15,753 nucleotides of DNA from Bacteroidales bacterium (GCA_004557315.1 SFEH01000040.1:1-15753); one strand, 5' to 3'. Shown: positions 1 through 7,640, counted from the first letter of the stretch. The notes: generated by a model not told the origin, from the sequence alone. Program-made: numbers and translations.

Positions 1-28
1 GATATAAGGCAGAAAAGGGTATCATGCT

Positions 29-1636
29 TCATCTTAACTTCTGGAGAAGTCTATATTCAAAATCGTTGACTGTGCCTGTCTCAGAACAGAAGCTGATGCC
101 AACCTTATATATCTTGCGCTTGTCGGCAGCGTATGGCAGGGCATAGCCCTTTTCTTCTATCTGCTTCAAGGCGACTTCTGCCGTGGAGTTGAGCTTGAAC
201 TCGAAGATATAGACATAGTCGGGACACTCCAATACGCAGTCGATGCGACCTTGGCTCGTCTCTTTCTCAACGTAAGTATTGTACTTGCCGAGAAGTTGCA
301 GGATGAGGTAGAAGGTGTATTGGAAATGTCGCTCACACTCTCTTGCGTCCTCCTTACGCTGGAAACGGTAGGAGATGTTGGCAAGGAAACTGGTCAACTG
401 AAGCCTGAACTTCTCAATGTCGCCCGCTTCCAACGAATCACTAACGTCGTTGAGCCACGTTGATGGGCTGCTTGTATCGCCAAAATAGTCGGACGACAAA
501 ACTGAAACCATTCCACTCCTGACTTCCTCGTTGGGGAAGTCGAGACGGTAGGTGTCACGCCGGCTGTTGTAGCCCTTTATAGTAAAATATCCACTTTGGT
601 AGATCATCGGCAGGGGCTTTTGTCTCGTCGCCTTGTAGTCAACGAACTCTGCAGCTGGATATTCCTTGCCTGCCAATTCATTGACATTCTCGTTGCAGTC
701 AGCCATCAGGCGCATCAGGTATGTCGGAGTGCCCGTGGCAAACCAAAAGTCTTGGAAATCATTCTTTGAAAAACAATTGAGGATGCTGAAGGGGTTGAAA
801 ATATCGTTCAACCGTTTGCTGAAGTGATAACCGTCATACTTCTGTTTCAGTTTTTCTATTGTTTCTTCCCCAGTCATGCCGTTTGCCTCTCCAAGTTCCT
901 TGATCTGATCCTTGAACACCATGAGCATCTCGTCCTGCGATATGCCGCAAAGTGCGTCGTATCGAGAGTCATAGCTGATGTCATTCGGCTGGTTGAATCC
1001 GCTGAAAACACTGACCTGAGAGAACTTAGTCACACCTGTAAGCAACACGAACTGAAGATGTTTGTCAGCGAGTTTGAACACGCTGTAGAAACCTTTTAGT
1101 ATCTCGCGGTTGTTGTCCTCAATAGTCACGGCGTTACCTTCTGTCACCTGGACAACCTTGTCTGTATTAATCACATCGAGCAAAGGCTTGTCGTATTCGT
1201 CAACAAGCACTACTGCCCTTTTTCCAGTCTTATCGTGGGCTGCTTCCAGTATGTCGTAAAAACGAAGCCCGAATTGTTTTTTCTCTGACTTTATGCCATA
1301 CTTTTTCTCAGAATCATCAAGGAAGTTCTGAATTGTTTCTTCTAAAGCACCTGGGTCTGTGAAATTCACCCCGTTGAAGTCCAGATGGAACACAGGATAC
1401 TCTGCCCACTCTTTTTCTAACGAGTCGATGGCAAGCCCGCGGAACAGTTCCTTGCGCCCGAGAAAATAGTTCTCGAGTGTAGATATGAGCAGGCTCTTGC
1501 CGAAACGGCGTGGGCGACTGAGGAAATAAATTTTTCCTTCGCTGGCAAGCTTGTAGATCAATGCTGTCTTGTCAACATAAACGTAGCCTTCCTCTCGTAT
1601 TTGCTCAAAGCTTTGTATTCCTATAGGGTACTTCAT
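29..1636 (-). CDS. AAA-ATPase-like / PD-(D/E)XK nuclease-fold protein, copy 1
   Basis: This 535-residue protein matches the architecture of the Bacteroidota family with an N-terminal AAA-ATPase-like domain and a C-terminal PD-(D/E)XK nuclease-like domain (Pfam AAA-ATPase_like plus PDDEXK_9/DUF1703). Visible motifs are a Walker A-like RPRRFGKS ending at S48, a Walker B VVLVDEYD with D146 and E147, and a nuclease signature made of D466 in GRID followed by E479-F-K481. The ATPase part covers roughly residues 5-330 and the nuclease part roughly 420-530. There is no signal peptide or membrane segment, so it is probably cytoplasmic. The family is multicopy in Bacteroidota genomes and its biological role is not settled; ATP-dependent nucleic acid processing is inferred from the fold. 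The start is the ATG (MKYPIGIQSF), conserved in the paralog at 4038-5627. A -7 box lies 26 bp upstream. It is transcribed in the same direction as the barrel gene but separated from it by 203 bp. Confidence 0.9.
   Translation of the reverse strand: MKYPIGIQSFEQIREEGYVYVDKTALIYKLASEGKIYFLSRPRRFGKSLLISTLENYFLGRKELFRGLAIDSLEKEWAEYPVFHLDFNGVNFTDPGALEETIQNFLDDSEKKYGIKSEKKQFGLRFYDILEAAHDKTGKRAVVLVDEYDKPLLDVINTDKVVQVTEGNAVTIEDNNREILKGFYSVFKLADKHLQFVLLTGVTKFSQVSVFSGFNQPNDISYDSRYDALCGISQDEMLMVFKDQIKELGEANGMTGEETIEKLKQKYDGYHFSKRLNDIFNPFSILNCFSKNDFQDFWFATGTPTYLMRLMADCNENVNELAGKEYPAAEFVDYKATRQKPLPMIYQSGYFTIKGYNSRRDTYRLDFPNEEVRSGMVSVLSSDYFGDTSSPSTWLNDVSDSLEAGDIEKFRLQLTSFLANISYRFQRKEDARECERHFQYTFYLILQLLGKYNTYVEKETSQGRIDCVLECPDYVYIFEFKLNSTAEVALKQIEEKGYALPYAADKRKIYKVGISFCSETGTVNDFEYRLLQKLR
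114..328. repeat. Direct repeat, 3' block of ATPase copy 1
   Basis: This 215-bp block matches 4105-4319 with 6 mismatches by hand count, none of which changes an amino acid. It encodes the nuclease-domain core. The constant offset of 3991 bp also holds for the 5' part of the two genes, so the whole genes form a direct repeat. Confidence 0.85.
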
Positions 1637-1661
1637 TGTCTTGCATTTTATATATCTGCCG

Positions 1662-1669
1662 CAAAGATA
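1662..1669 (-). promoter_or_regulatory. Bacteroidota -7 promoter element for ATPase copy 1
   Basis: The minus strand reads TATCTTTG, a perfect match to the Bacteroidota sigma-factor -7 consensus TAnnTTTG, starting 26 bp upstream of the ATG. A TTTG lies farther upstream (1695-1698), but the spacer is 25 bp, longer than the usual 19-21. The following leader (GCGGCAGATATATAAAA) is almost identical in the paralog, which supports a functional promoter. Confidence 0.6.
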
Positions 1670-1674
1670 AACAT

Positions 1675-1708
1675 TTTGTCTTGATTTTTAGCCACAAAAC
1701 AAGACAAA
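1675..1708. repeat. Inverted repeat upstream of ATPase copy 1 promoter
   Basis: TTTGTCTTG at 1675-1683 is repeated inverted as CAAGACAAA at 1700-1708, with a 16-bp spacer. It lies just upstream of the -7 box, where the -33 region would be. The core TTGTCTTG occurs a third time at 1636-1643, overlapping the start codon region. It could be an operator; the region is AT-rich, so chance is possible. Confidence 0.35.
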
Positions 1709-1839
1709 TTATTGGATTCAAGCATTTTTTTACAGTTTATTTGAATCTACAATCAAAAAACGAACAAAAACAAACCTCTGCTGTCCTAAGTCGTTTTTGG
1801 CAATATTGCCGCTTTTTCAACGCAAAATGTACTATGGTA

Positions 1840-3921
1840 TTATTTTGATTTCGCCACTCCAGTCTCATTATCTTTCAGGCTGTCGATATTTCGCTCAATA
1901 GCCTGAAACTGCCGTCCCTTCGAGAATGTCAATGTCAGTTTTATGCCGACGACATCCGATGTATTGCGATTTCTAGAGACAAAGAACTTGTGGGCAAGGC
2001 GGTTGTGGTGTTCCACTTCCTCCACCTTTCGGTTGTGCTGAAACAGATTCTGGCAGAAAAGTGCGGCTGTGAGGTGCTTCATGCGATATGACACATTTAT
2101 GTAGTTTGAGAGGATGTTGCCAACCTCGTATTCGTTTTCCATAAAGTGGTAGCCATTGTCGATTCCTGCCATAATGGTCCAGCGGCCAACCCATGCCGAG
2201 AGTCCGCCGTCGAAGTTGAACGCCTTGATGTGATGGCTATAGTCATGACCGTCGTTCCAGATATTGAGCATTATGGCCGAGAAGTAGGCATTGAGATGTT
2301 CGGGCACGATTTCGTAACTTGCGTATAACTGGTTATAAAGCATATCAATGCGGCGGCCTTTGAAGAAAGTCTTGACAAAGTGATCATCGTCAGTGCGATA
2401 TATGTGCTGCATGGCAGGATGTGCATTGTGGCGATAGAAAGCCACAAGCTGCGTATAGAGTCGCGGAGATTGATAGCTCAACGAGAGCGTATGGTCATCG
2501 CGCCTTGCCATAATGATTTCAGGGTTGCCCAACGTATATTCCAGCTCGTTGGTCATGATCGACATTCCACTCATATTCTGTAGCTTTGAGGTGGCTGGAG
2601 CAGAAGTAAACATGTAACTGAGCATGAGACTTTGAGACAAAGGAAGCGACAGATTCAGTTTCGGACGAAACCTCAAGTGGTCGTATTTGACCTCTCCCTG
2701 ACGATAGTACTCACGGCTGATGCCAAGCCCCAACATATATCTGATTTTCCACAGTGAGCCCTGCAGCTGCGTGAAGGCATAGGTAGTGCTCGTATGGATT
2801 TGCGAAACGAGGGCGGTATCGCCCAAATAGTCGTTGTCGATGTATTTCTGAGTGTGGCGCAATCCTGCCGAAATAGTGAATGGCTTCATACGGTTCTCGT
2901 ATATCGCTTCCGACTGGAGCGACCATGCCTTACCCAAGGTGTTGTATCCGAACGAGGTCTTGTCAGATGCAAACTGATAGGTGTAGTTGGTATGAGTAAA
3001 TGCTCCTGTGGCATTGGCGATAATGCTCTGATTTTGCCCAATATTGGTCTTCAGATAGAGGTCAAGCAGCGGGCTGACAGTCTTCTCTTTATTGTCGGAA
3101 GTTTCTGTCGAATGTCTTCCATCGGAATATGCCACATCTGTCGTTTCGCAGTTGCGCGGATTGTCGGAAATCGACGTTGACAGTGTTGTCAGAAAGGCTG
3201 TGCCATCATTGTCGATCATGCTGTATCTGGCCTGAATCCCGTGGTTGATGTTCCTATAGATCATGTCATCAGTGGTTCTCTCCACCCTATTGATTGTGTT
3301 GTCGGACATGAGATAATCAGCCTGTTCCTCTGAACTCATGCCATTGGAATGTCGGTAGCCACCAGAATAATTGACCGACAGCTCATTGTTCCTTCTGTTC
3401 AGCTTGGTGTAGGCATTGCCATAGACATTGTCGGCTTTTGGGACCAGAGTGCCGTTCGCACCGATGACATATCCAGCCGAGACCTTTCGCGTAATGATAT
3501 TCAAGACGATGCCAACGTCCTCGCCATATCTCACACCAGGTCGGTCGATCATCTCCACCCTTTCCACCTCCTTTGGTTGCAAAGATTGCATATCGGCAGC
3601 CGTAGCCACCACATCGTTGATCCGCACTTGAACGGCACCGACAAGCGCATTTGCAGCAGAGACGGTTTCGCTTATGTCATCGACCTTTACATTTGGCAGT
3701 GGCAACATCTTCAAAAGGCTGTAACCTGAAGTTGCCGACTTGGTCATTGCCTCAGAAGGGTAGATCACCTTACCGTCGATGCGGCTGACTACCCTCGCAC
3801 CTCTCACCACTACCTCTTCGAGTTGCACACTGTCGTTTGGGACCTCATCCTGTGCTTGCAGTCCCGACATTGACAAAATAGTCAATAATACTAATAATAA
3901 TGTCATTTTCATCTTTTGCAT
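1840..3921 (-). CDS. TonB-dependent-receptor-like outer membrane beta-barrel protein
   Basis: This 693-residue protein begins with a signal peptide (about residues 1-23, cleavage likely after LQA before QDEV). A short segment with LEEVVVRGAR resembles the region before a plug. A plug-like domain spans about 66-146 and contains RINDVV, the VERVEMIDRPGVRYG motif and the end LNIITRK. The rest, about 150-693, alternates polar and aromatic residues as expected for a large outer membrane barrel, ending with a strand-like GIKLTLTFSKG and a polar tail of about 25 residues. It best fits the outer membrane beta-barrel family (OMP_b-brl_3 type) related to TonB-dependent receptors. There is no N-terminal carboxypeptidase-regulatory-like domain and no SusD partner next to it, so a classical SusCD role is unlikely. 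The transported ligand cannot be read from the sequence. Of the three close Met codons (residues 1, 4, 6), any could be the start. A -7 box lies about 30 bp upstream. Confidence 0.88.
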   Translation of the reverse strand: MQKMKMTLLLVLLTILSMSGLQAQDEVPNDSVQLEEVVVRGARVVSRIDGKVIYPSEAMTKSATSGYSLLKMLPLPNVKVDDISETVSAANALVGAVQVRINDVVATAADMQSLQPKEVERVEMIDRPGVRYGEDVGIVLNIITRKVSAGYVIGANGTLVPKADNVYGNAYTKLNRRNNELSVNYSGGYRHSNGMSSEEQADYLMSDNTINRVERTTDDMIYRNINHGIQARYSMIDNDGTAFLTTLSTSISDNPRNCETTDVAYSDGRHSTETSDNKEKTVSPLLDLYLKTNIGQNQSIIANATGAFTHTNYTYQFASDKTSFGYNTLGKAWSLQSEAIYENRMKPFTISAGLRHTQKYIDNDYLGDTALVSQIHTSTTYAFTQLQGSLWKIRYMLGLGISREYYRQGEVKYDHLRFRPKLNLSLPLSQSLMLSYMFTSAPATSKLQNMSGMSIMTNELEYTLGNPEIIMARRDDHTLSLSYQSPRLYTQLVAFYRHNAHPAMQHIYRTDDDHFVKTFFKGRRIDMLYNQLYASYEIVPEHLNAYFSAIMLNIWNDGHDYSHHIKAFNFDGGLSAWVGRWTIMAGIDNGYHFMENEYEVGNILSNYINVSYRMKHLTAALFCQNLFQHNRKVEEVEHHNRLAHKFFVSRNRNTSDVVGIKLTLTFSKGRQFQAIERNIDSLKDNETGVAKSK

Positions 3922-3949
3922 TTCAAAAACTATTTGATGTTTCTGAGTG

Positions 3950-3957
3950 CAAAATTA
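3950..3957 (-). promoter_or_regulatory. -7 promoter element for the barrel gene
   Basis: The minus strand reads TAATTTTG, matching TAnnTTTG, about 28 bp upstream of the first ATG of the barrel gene and downstream of the terminator of the preceding gene. No convincing TTTG is found at the usual -33 spacing, so it is either a weak promoter or one that needs an activator. Confidence 0.5.
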
Positions 3958-3990
3958 ATGATCAAGAACAACTTTTACGGCATAAAAATA

Positions 3991-4033
3991 CTGACATTTG
4001 TCTGACAATACAAAAAAGTCAGTCAAATGTCAG
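3991..4033 (-). terminator. Hairpin terminator after ATPase copy 2
   Basis: CTGACATTTGTCTGAC (3991-4006) and GTCAGTCAAATGTCAG (4018-4033) form a 16-bp stem with one mismatch around an 11-nt loop. On the minus strand the stem is followed by TATTTTTATG. It starts 5 bp after the stop of the ATPase copy 2 gene, as expected for an intrinsic terminator. It separates that transcript from the barrel gene. An operator role is the alternative. Confidence 0.75.
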
Positions 4034-4037
4034 TTAT

Positions 4038-5627
4038 TCATTCATAATCGAAATCGTTGATAGTGCCAGTCTCAGAAGAGAAGCTGATGCCTACCTTATA
4101 TAATTTGCGCTTGTCGGCAGCGTATGGCAGGGCATAGCCCTTTTCTTCTATCTGCTTCAAGGCGACTTCCGCCGTGGAGTTGAGCTTGAACTCGAAGATA
4201 TAGACATAGTCGGGACACTCCAAGACGCAGTCGATGCGACCTTGGCTCGTCTCCTTCTCAACGTAAGTATTATACTTGCCGAGAAGCTGGAGGATGAGGT
4301 AGAAGGTGTATTGGAAATGACGCTCACATTCCCTTTCGTCCTGCTTGCGCTGGAAGCGGTAGGAGATATTTGCGAGGAAACTGGTCAGCTGGAGCTTGAA
4401 CTTGTCGAGGTTGCCACTGCGCAGGGCACGGGTCACGTCAATAATCCACGACTCAGAAAAGTTTTCACTGCTGAAATAGTCGGAAGCTATGGCAGACGCC
4501 ATTCCGCTTCGCACTTCCTCGTTGGGGAAGTCAAGACGATAGACATTCAACTCTGCATCATACTCCTTTATGGTAAAATAGCCGCTTTGGTAAATCATTG
4601 GCAGAGGTTTTTGCTTTGTTGCCTTATAATCTACAAATTCAGCGGCGGGATAGTATTTTCCTGCAAGCTCGTTGATGTTCTCATTGTTGTTTGCCAAGAG
4701 GCGCATAAGGTAAGTCGGGGTGCCGGTGGAGAACCAATAGTCCATGAATTTTCGCTTTTGTAAACAGTTCAGTAGGCTAAAGGGGTTGAACACGTCGAGC
4801 ATGCCGTCACTAAAGTGATAACCATCATATTTCCGTTTCAGCTTTTCTACGGTTTCTTCCTCAGTCATACCGTTGGCCTCACCGAGTTCCCTAATCTGCT
4901 CCTTAAACACAGAGAGAAGCTCATCCTTCGAGATGCCGCAAAGTGCGTCGAAATGGGAGTCGTAACTGATGTCGTTCGGCTGGTTGAAGCCGCTGAACAC
5001 GCTGACCTGTGAGAACTTAGTCACACCTGTGAGCAGCACGAACTGCAGATGCTTGTCGGTGAGCTTGAACACGCTGTAAAAACCTTTCAGTATCTCGCGG
5101 TTGAAGTCTTCAAGGGTCTTTATGTCTCCTTCGACAACTGGTGATGAGATGCCAGTATTCATCACGTCGAGCAAAGGCTTGTCGTATTCGTCGATAAGCA
5201 CTACAACACGCCTACCTGTCTTCTCATGGGCTTTCTCGAAAACGTATGCCAACCGGTCACCGAAGGTATTGGCAAGTTCATCCTTACCATATTTCTCCTC
5301 ACATTTTGCCACGAAAGTTTCAACGGTATTCTTAAGCTCCCACGGCGAGGTGAAGCTCTTGCCGTTAAAGTCGATATGGAACACAGGATACTCCGCCCAC
5401 TCCTTCTCAAGCGAGTCGATGGCAAGTCCGCGGAACAGTTCCTTGCGTCCGAGGAAATAGTTCTCGAGCGTGGAGACAAGCAGGCTCTTGCCGAAGCGGC
5501 GAGGGCGGCTGAGGAAATAAATGGTTCCCTTGCTGACAAGGTCATAAATCAATGCCGTCTTGTCAACATAAACGTAACCGTCTTCAATAATTCTCTCAAA
5601 GCTTTGTATTCCTATTGGGTACTTCAT
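4038..5627 (-). CDS. AAA-ATPase-like / PD-(D/E)XK nuclease-fold protein, copy 2
   Basis: This 529-residue protein is a close paralog of the product of 29-1636 and aligns to it without gaps as far as the nuclease motif. It has the same Walker A-like RPRRFGKS (ending S48), the same Walker B VVLIDEYD and the same nuclease residues D466, E479 and K481. By hand count, residues 1-89 differ at 9 positions and the last roughly 119 aligned residues at 7. The segment 90-140 between Walker A and Walker B differs at 31 of 51. The C-terminus ends at NDFDYE and lacks the last seven residues (RLLQKLR) of copy 1. The protein is probably cytoplasmic, and the function of the family is not established. A consensus promoter lies upstream and a hairpin terminator directly downstream, so it is probably its own transcription unit. 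The start is ATG at MKYPIGIQSF, as in copy 1. Confidence 0.9.
   Translation of the reverse strand: MKYPIGIQSFERIIEDGYVYVDKTALIYDLVSKGTIYFLSRPRRFGKSLLVSTLENYFLGRKELFRGLAIDSLEKEWAEYPVFHIDFNGKSFTSPWELKNTVETFVAKCEEKYGKDELANTFGDRLAYVFEKAHEKTGRRVVVLIDEYDKPLLDVMNTGISSPVVEGDIKTLEDFNREILKGFYSVFKLTDKHLQFVLLTGVTKFSQVSVFSGFNQPNDISYDSHFDALCGISKDELLSVFKEQIRELGEANGMTEEETVEKLKRKYDGYHFSDGMLDVFNPFSLLNCLQKRKFMDYWFSTGTPTYLMRLLANNNENINELAGKYYPAAEFVDYKATKQKPLPMIYQSGYFTIKEYDAELNVYRLDFPNEEVRSGMASAIASDYFSSENFSESWIIDVTRALRSGNLDKFKLQLTSFLANISYRFQRKQDERECERHFQYTFYLILQLLGKYNTYVEKETSQGRIDCVLECPDYVYIFEFKLNSTAEVALKQIEEKGYALPYAADKRKLYKVGISFSSETGTINDFDYE
4105..4319. repeat. Direct repeat, 3' block of ATPase copy 2
   Basis: This is the partner of the block at 114-328, in the same orientation and 3991 bp away. 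The barrel gene lies between the two copies, so recombination between them would delete or duplicate it. Confidence 0.85.
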
Positions 5628-5652
5628 CGTAACGCGTTTTATATATTTGCCG

Positions 5653-5684
5653 CAAAGTTACATATTTAATTTCTTTTCGCCAAA
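5653..5684 (-). promoter_or_regulatory. Full -33/-7 promoter of ATPase copy 2
   Basis: On the minus strand TTTG (5681-5684) is followed after 20 bp by TAACTTTG (5653-5660), matching the Bacteroidota TTTG / TAnnTTTG arrangement. The -7 box starts 26 bp before the ATG, the same distance as in copy 1. The leader GCGGCAAATATATAAAA is shared with copy 1 apart from one base. Confidence 0.7.
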
Positions 5685-5705
5685 GAAAAAATGGTAAAAG
5701 TATAA

Positions 5706-5807
5706 TAATAAGCCCCTCTGTAGTCTTGGGAGTTTAATATATATCCACTGAAGACACAGTCAAAAAGGTAGGCTAATAAGCCCCCCTCCGTCTCCCCTTT
5801 GGGGAGA
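5706..5807. repeat. GC-rich intergenic repeat region with hairpin
   Basis: The 11-mer TAATAAGCCCC occurs at 5706-5716 and 5774-5784, and a third time at 15623-15633. After the second copy, TCTCCCC (5791-5797) and GGGGAGA (5801-5807) form a perfect 7-bp stem with a TTT loop. The first copy is followed by a degenerate version without a good stem. C/G-runs of this kind stand out from the AT-rich spacer around them and resemble small dispersed intergenic elements of Bacteroidota. The rest of the 5628-5883 spacer holds only the promoter listed above. Confidence 0.5.
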
Positions 5808-5883
5808 GCTGAACTACTGTCCTGCATTGGTCTTACACAGCATTTGTAATGAGATGATTATTGAGAGGATCTTATGGTCACTG

Positions 5884-6591
5884 TCAGGAATTGTGGCGTC
5901 GCTTCAAGACGTAGCTTTTGCCTCTTTCCGACTCAATCTCCCAGCCAGACGACCCTTGCAATTCGTTCCTGAGCCTGCGTATGGTAGTATAGAGGGTTTC
6001 AACTGCATTATCCTTTTTTGGCCAAAGGGCATCGCAAATCTCCTGCTTGGTAAGCCTGTGATCAGGGGCTTTCATGAACATATCCATCAGCTGTTCCTGC
6101 ATAGGCGTAAGATGTGCTGGCAACACGGGGCTTGTCATGACAGCAGGCTCGCGTCTCCTGATTGACAACAGCAGGAAAAAAAATGCTGCCAGACTCAACC
6201 AGAACGAAAGGCGCTGATTGGACTCGCTCCAGACGAAAGCCATCGAATAAGCGGCTTGTCCCTCCATCTTCACGTCAAAGTCTTCGTCGGTAGGAGTAAT
6301 GTGATAGGCTATGAAAGCCTTGGGGCGCAGAGCCTCGGTCTTGATGTGATGTTGAAATGTAGGGTCTCCGATGGTCAGCACCTTGCTCTCTACGGATGGT
6401 GAAGCCAGCAACTGATAGGCCTTGATCGAGTCCTGTTTCATTCGCTCATAGCCTTTATCCTTGATGGTAAGGGCCAGAGCCTGATCGAGTTCAGACTCCA
6501 GACATCTTTTGGTTCTATTGTAGCTGACTATGCAGTTCGAGATTGTCATCAGAAGCAATAAGAAAAATACTATAAGCGGAAGTTTTCTCAT
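5884..6591 (-). CDS. Membrane-anchored winged-helix transcriptional regulator
   Basis: The 235-residue protein has a TM segment at about residues 4-24 and a region of about 100 residues (25-127) that should lie in the periplasm. A second TM segment at about 128-144 is followed by RRR (145-147), which places the C-terminus in the cytoplasm. Residues 160-230 form a winged-helix domain of the OmpR/PhoB C-terminal type (Trans_reg_C), with a recognition helix around VETLYTTIRRLRNEL and the wing around ERGKSYVLKR. There is no receiver or kinase domain. It therefore looks like a one-component membrane regulator, similar in principle to ToxR/CadC but with the DNA-binding domain at the C-terminus. The gene follows the lipoprotein gene with a 6-bp gap, so the two are co-transcribed. 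Its targets are unknown; the lipoprotein promoter, the divergent GH2 gene and the barrel gene downstream are candidates. Confidence 0.8.
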   Translation of the reverse strand: MRKLPLIVFFLLLLMTISNCIVSYNRTKRCLESELDQALALTIKDKGYERMKQDSIKAYQLLASPSVESKVLTIGDPTFQHHIKTEALRPKAFIAYHITPTDEDFDVKMEGQAAYSMAFVWSESNQRLSFWLSLAAFFFLLLSIRRREPAVMTSPVLPAHLTPMQEQLMDMFMKAPDHRLTKQEICDALWPKKDNAVETLYTTIRRLRNELQGSSGWEIESERGKSYVLKRRHNS

Positions 6592-6597
6592 AATAAA

Positions 6598-7635
6598 TCA
6601 ATTTGCAGAAATAATCACATCATCGACCTCGGTGACAAGCGAATCGGATACAAGCACCCATGGCGACTGGAAAGAGAAAGCAGGAGTGAAGGTTGTGAGA
6701 GGAACAGGATTGCCCGCGAAATTAGGGTCGCGCATGATGGTGACAAGGCTGTCTGCATCGAGCATGAGATTGCTCATCTCTACCTGCCATACGAACTGTC
6801 GCATATCCTCATCGACATCCGACTTGAGAGCCGACACTCCGACACACGAAGTGCCACTTGCCACAAGTCCCTTGCCTCCAGCCGAAGAGACGAAGCTGCC
6901 ACCCTTGGCACTCGCCTGAATCTTGCCGCCATTGAGGATGACCTGACCCGCTGCGGTACTGAACGCATGACGTGAGGCAGCAATGGTCCACGTGCCATCG
7001 GCAATCTTGATATTGCCATTGTCGGAATGTATGCCATCGGCACTACTGCTCACAAGGCTGACCACAACAGGGTAGCTGCATGTGATGCTGCCTCGGGCTG
7101 ACAAGGCTGTGCCCGACTGACTCTCGACCGAGAGTGAACCCTCGCCATCGAAGATCACAGAACCTTCAAACGCGACGTCGCCATAGATAATGTTCTGGCT
7201 CTTAGGAGGCAAAACAAAGAAACAGTCGCTCGAACCCTGACTCTGAATGGCAGGACCTGCATCGCTGCGGAGCGAGAGATTGCTGAGATAGAGAGCGTAT
7301 GGATGGCTGCTATTGACCGAGAGGCTGCCCTGAAAGACATTCAGGCTATCCTCAATCGCATAGCCATAGGCAAAGATGACAAGACTGTCAAGGTCACTGT
7401 TGACCATAACATGCGAATCTTCGACACTCGACTCCACGCGGTCGGCACAAGGTCCCCAGACACGCGCTTTGCCATTGCGATACTCGACATAGACGAGCTG
7501 ACGGAAATTGGTGACAAGCGAATTGACTGGCGCGAAATCCTGACCCATGACGATGGTGTCATACTTGTCGCACGAGGCAATAGAGACCGAAATCAGCCCA
7601 GCGAAGAGATACAAAAGATATTTCAGTTTGTTCAT
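6598..7635 (-). CDS. Lipoprotein with beta-helix carbohydrate-binding-like domain
   Basis: The chosen start is the ATG at 7635 (MNKLKYLLYL, 345 residues). An upstream in-frame start at 7686 would place the promoter inside the gene and disturb the signal peptide. A lipoprotein signal peptide ends in the lipobox IASC with C22 as the lipidated residue, followed by DKYD. Residues about 112-262 contain repeated short strands with turns such as ADGIHSDNGNIKIADG and GQVILNGGKIQASAKGG. These are typical of the right-handed beta-helix family related to Cthe_2159 (DUF4353), a polygalacturonate-binding protein from Clostridium thermocellum. Ligand binding here is inferred from that likeness. The C-terminal 80 residues are not recognised. 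It is the first gene of a two-gene operon with the membrane regulator and diverges from the GH2 gene. It may act as a cell-envelope glycan sensor or binder. Confidence 0.75.
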   Translation of the reverse strand: MNKLKYLLYLFAGLISVSIASCDKYDTIVMGQDFAPVNSLVTNFRQLVYVEYRNGKARVWGPCADRVESSVEDSHVMVNSDLDSLVIFAYGYAIEDSLNVFQGSLSVNSSHPYALYLSNLSLRSDAGPAIQSQGSSDCFFVLPPKSQNIIYGDVAFEGSVIFDGEGSLSVESQSGTALSARGSITCSYPVVVSLVSSSADGIHSDNGNIKIADGTWTIAASRHAFSTAAGQVILNGGKIQASAKGGSFVSSAGGKGLVASGTSCVGVSALKSDVDEDMRQFVWQVEMSNLMLDADSLVTIMRDPNFAGNPVPLTTFTPAFSFQSPWVLVSDSLVTEVDDVIISAN

Positions 7636-7640
7636 TACTA

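Noticed and set aside
1799..1810. Palindrome GGCAATATTGCC downstream of the barrel gene, considered as a terminator
   Set aside because: The stem is only 4 bp with a 4-nt loop, and on the minus strand it is followed by an A-run instead of a T-run.
1636..1848. A 70-codon plus-strand open frame in the 1637-1839 spacer
   Set aside because: It overlaps the promoter of ATPase copy 1, begins without an ATG or a promoter and has a low-complexity AT-rich composition.
4242..4763. Plus-strand open frames antisense to both ATPase copies with similar translations (also 251-463)
   Set aside because: The likeness follows from conservation of the coding strand, not from an independent gene; no start signals are seen.
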